From the NCBI GenBank assembly GCA_023133185.1, contig JAGLWX010000254.1, forward strand, positions 1 through 7,704: 7,704 nt of DNA, read 5' to 3'. Each line of letters opens with the position of its first letter. Positions within the stretch are counted from its first letter, which is position 1. The translations under genes and the position numbers were made by a program. Below the pieces are notes generated by a model, which had not been told where the DNA came from, made no database searches, and was given only the letters and a program-made list of their open reading frames with translations. Of the stretch, positions 6,066 through 7,704 are shown in pieces. Origin of the DNA: Fidelibacterota bacterium. GTDB lineage: Bacteria; Fidelibacterota; UBA2242.

Positions 6066-6962
6066 ATGGTTAAAAAAATTCTCACGGTCATGTTGATCGT
6101 TTTCATCACCCGGATTAGCTGCAGCAAGGAGATGTTGCCCTCGAAACCGGTCTATGAAATGAGCAGATTGGAAATCGATCAGTTATTGACAGACGTCAGT
6201 CAACAATCCCTGACAATATCGGAGCGCATCAATTATTACTCGGAACTGTTTTTAGGCATGCCGTATAAATTAGCCTGTGCCGGCGACGGTCCCTATGCGT
6301 TGTATGAGACCTTTCCACTGATTAATTTTGAGGAAACCAACTGTATGGTCTTTTGCGAACACGTTCTGGCGCTTTCCATTTCCGACAGCTGGGACAATTT
6401 TTTCAATAACCTGCAGCAGATTCGCTACCGCGACGGCATCATCGGAATGAGAACCCGCAATCACTACACAATGGCTGACTGGCTGCCGGAAAACAGCTGG
6501 CTGTTAGATGACGTTTCCCGGAAAGTGGGCGGAAAATATACAAAGAATGTAACCCGTACAATATCACATACGGAGTTTTTTAAGAAAAAGGATATCACGG
6601 ATTTACGATATGTGTTGCCGGATCGGGAATTGACTATTGATTACGTCCCAACAGAAGATTTATTGAAGATTAGAAACAGTACCCGCCCGGGAGATATTCT
6701 GGCGCTTATTTTTGCCAATAAAACCAATATCTTTTCTGCCCATATGCTCATGATTACCGAAAAGAACGGTGGAAAATATATCCGCGAATCTTCTAGTAGC
6801 AAGATGACTACTTTTGATACGCCCTACGACGAGTGGGTTCAAAAAATAAAAGGCTCGGATCGCTATATGGGTTTATGCTTTATGAGAGTTCGTGAAAAAC
6901 TTGACAGGAAAGGTAAAATTATCTTGCCCTGGGAAATCTCCCGGCTTAAAATTCGTCAATAG
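6066..6962 (+). CDS. Exported DUF1460 protein (NlpC/P60-like, possible cell-wall amidase)
   Basis: The 298-residue protein matches the DUF1460 family, whose members have a papain-like NlpC/P60 fold and are thought to cleave peptidoglycan or cell-wall peptides. Residues 4-18 form a hydrophobic signal sequence. Cys19 follows it, but Arg16 breaks the usual lipobox, so a lipoprotein is uncertain. Family landmarks run in order: LFLGMPYKLA at 61-70, NCMVFCEHVLAL at 92-103 with Cys93 as probable nucleophile, IRYRDG at 119-124, RNHYTMADWLPEN at 131-143, RPGDILALI at 207-215, and SAHMLMI at 224-230 with His226 as probable catalytic histidine. I chose the ATG at 6066 because AGGAG at 6055-6059 lies 6 bases before it; the in-frame TTG at 6045 would put seven polar residues before the signal sequence and has no such site. 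The gene stands alone. Confidence 0.85.
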   Translation: MVKKILTVMLIVFITRISCSKEMLPSKPVYEMSRLEIDQLLTDVSQQSLTISERINYYSELFLGMPYKLACAGDGPYALYETFPLINFEETNCMVFCEHVLALSISDSWDNFFNNLQQIRYRDGIIGMRTRNHYTMADWLPENSWLLDDVSRKVGGKYTKNVTRTISHTEFFKKKDITDLRYVLPDRELTIDYVPTEDLLKIRNSTRPGDILALIFANKTNIFSAHMLMITEKNGGKYIRESSSSKMTTFDTPYDEWVQKIKGSDRYMGLCFMRVREKLDRKGKIILPWEISRLKIRQ

Positions 6963-7154
6963 CTATATATAACAATTCCCCTTAAAACCAGCATTAATCG
7001 CTTGAGAGATGCCGGAAAATTGGAGTAATGGAGTGATAAAGGATTAGATTGTCTGTAAAATGGTCAAATTTGATGAAATCGAAAAAAGTATCAAAACTGT
7101 CATGCTCAATTATTTGGAGGTAATAAAATTGAACTATAAAAATATGGTTCATTA

Positions 7155-7183
7155 TTTCTGTAAATGTATTATATTAACAGAAA
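7155..7183 (+). promoter_or_regulatory. 29-base near-perfect palindrome, candidate AbiEi operator
   Basis: Twelve of 14 symmetric base pairs match around the centre at 7169, with half-sites of the form TTTCTGTnAATnTA. The centre contains TATTAT (7167-7172), a possible -10 box, and the palindrome ends 16 bases before the ATG at 7200. AbiEi antitoxins are known to bind inverted repeats in their own promoters and repress them, so this is probably the operator. No convincing second copy was found upstream. Confidence 0.6.
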
Positions 7184-7199
7184 AATAGAACCGGGGCTT

Positions 7200-7704
7200 A
7201 TGGAAACAATTATTCAATACTTTAAAAATCACAGTGGCTATGCGAGAATGAAAGAACTGAAAGCAGCATCTTTTCATACCCGTGATATCGCCAATCTGGT
7301 TGAAAGCGGTATTATTGAGAAAATCAAACCCGGTCTTTATCGTTTGGTAGATATGCCTGAATCAAGCAGCATTCCTGACAGTTATATTGATGTCATGCAA
7401 GCCCTACCTAAAGGGGTAATCTGTCTGCTCTCCGCTCTTGATTATCATGGTCTGACAACATTCAATCCGTCGGAAATCCATATAGCAGTACTGCAGTCTG
7501 AAAAGTTTCCGCAGATTGCCTATCCGCCGATACGAAAATACTATTTCCCGGAGCGTTTCTATTCGCCGGGTATTGATCAGGTGAAGTCAGGAAACCATGT
7601 TATCCGTATTTATAATCGGGAAAAGACGATCGCCGATATGTTTCGCTATCGTAAAAAACTTGGTGATGACCTGGCGCTGGAAGCCCTGAAAACTTATCTA
7701 AAAC
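7200..7704 (+). CDS. abiEi: AbiEi-type antitoxin of a type IV toxin-antitoxin system (3' end outside the window)
   Basis: The first 168 residues are visible and the frame is open at the window edge. Residues 1-50 form a winged helix-turn-helix typical of AbiEi (METIIQYFKNHSGYARMKEL, ending in KIKPGLYRL at 41-49). The following domain has the family landmarks LLSALDYHGLT at 76-86, the strand EIHIAV at 92-97, and the late signature IRIYNREKTIADMFRYRKKL at 135-154 followed by LALEALKTYL at 158-167. AbiEi represses its own operon and counteracts AbiEii, a nucleotidyltransferase toxin, giving abortive infection or plasmid maintenance. The toxin gene should follow directly beyond the window. The ATG has only a poor GGGG (7193-7196) three bases upstream, but the N-terminus fits the family well. 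The upstream palindrome supports autoregulation. Confidence 0.87.
   Translation, partial: METIIQYFKNHSGYARMKELKAASFHTRDIANLVESGIIEKIKPGLYRLVDMPESSSIPDSYIDVMQALPKGVICLLSALDYHGLTTFNPSEIHIAVLQSEKFPQIAYPPIRKYYFPERFYSPGIDQVKSGNHVIRIYNREKTIADMFRYRKKLGDDLALEALKTYLK

Noticed and set aside
7052..7074. Second AbiEi operator copy beginning CTGTAAAATG
   Set aside because: Only the left half resembles the half-site; the right half does not mirror it.
7060..7188. Short 42-codon frame, or a 19-codon leader peptide from TTG at 7129 behind GGAGG, upstream of abiEi
   Set aside because: It overlaps the operator palindrome and its encoded sequence is not protein-like; the GGAGG is suggestive but not enough.
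1..7704. CRISPR arrays, tRNA or rRNA genes, transposases
   Set aside because: No spaced direct repeats, no tRNA-like cloverleaf with conserved arms, no rRNA signatures and no transposase motifs were seen on either strand.

Overview
The window reads as a stretch of bacterial chromosome carrying ordinary housekeeping-type genes, with defence or toxin-antitoxin type genes inserted between and beside them. Two genes have apparent export signals, the proteins are bacterial throughout, and there are no rRNA or tRNA genes, transposases, integrases or CRISPR arrays. No gene fixes the taxonomy. An exported DUF1460 protein, separate spmA and spmB genes next to an exported propeller-like protein, and a phrase of the 'ccacaaaggcacc' type between genes would fit an uncultured, probably non-sporulating bacterium of the FCB kind. 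That placement is a weak inference.

Layout. Positions 1-229 hold no gene I can support, but contain two candidate promoters and an operator-like inverted repeat. A plus-strand operon follows: an exported beta-propeller-like protein (230-1423), spmA (1471-2106) and spmB (2099-2713, overlapping spmA by 8 bases). Next is an AT-rich block with two minus-strand genes: a Fic-family protein with an N-terminal inhibitory motif and a TTG start (2851-3627), and a HEPN-type protein with an RX4H motif (3856-4527). A 139-base imperfect palindrome between them (3704-3842) has the end boxes and bulged architecture of an integron attC site. A minus-strand catalytic domain of the 2-oxoacid dehydrogenase E2 family without a lipoyl domain follows (4874-5698). 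After a 367-base intergenic region with a degenerate inverted repeat comes a plus-strand exported DUF1460 (NlpC/P60-like) protein (6066-6962). The window ends inside an AbiEi-type antitoxin gene (7200 onward), preceded by a 29-base near-perfect palindrome that is a good candidate operator.

How the genes relate. The propeller protein, SpmA and SpmB are probably co-transcribed and act at the cell envelope; the two Spm proteins are membrane proteins with nucleoside-recognition (gate) domains. The HEPN and Fic genes share a strand and an AT-rich composition unlike their neighbours, which suggests acquisition by transfer, possibly as cassettes. One testable idea is that the Fic enzyme nucleotidylates the HEPN protein, by analogy with MntA/HepT, but their separation by the palindrome argues against a tight operon. 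The E2-like and DUF1460 genes look independent, each with its own promoter candidate. The AbiEi gene should be followed outside the window by its AbiEii nucleotidyltransferase toxin.
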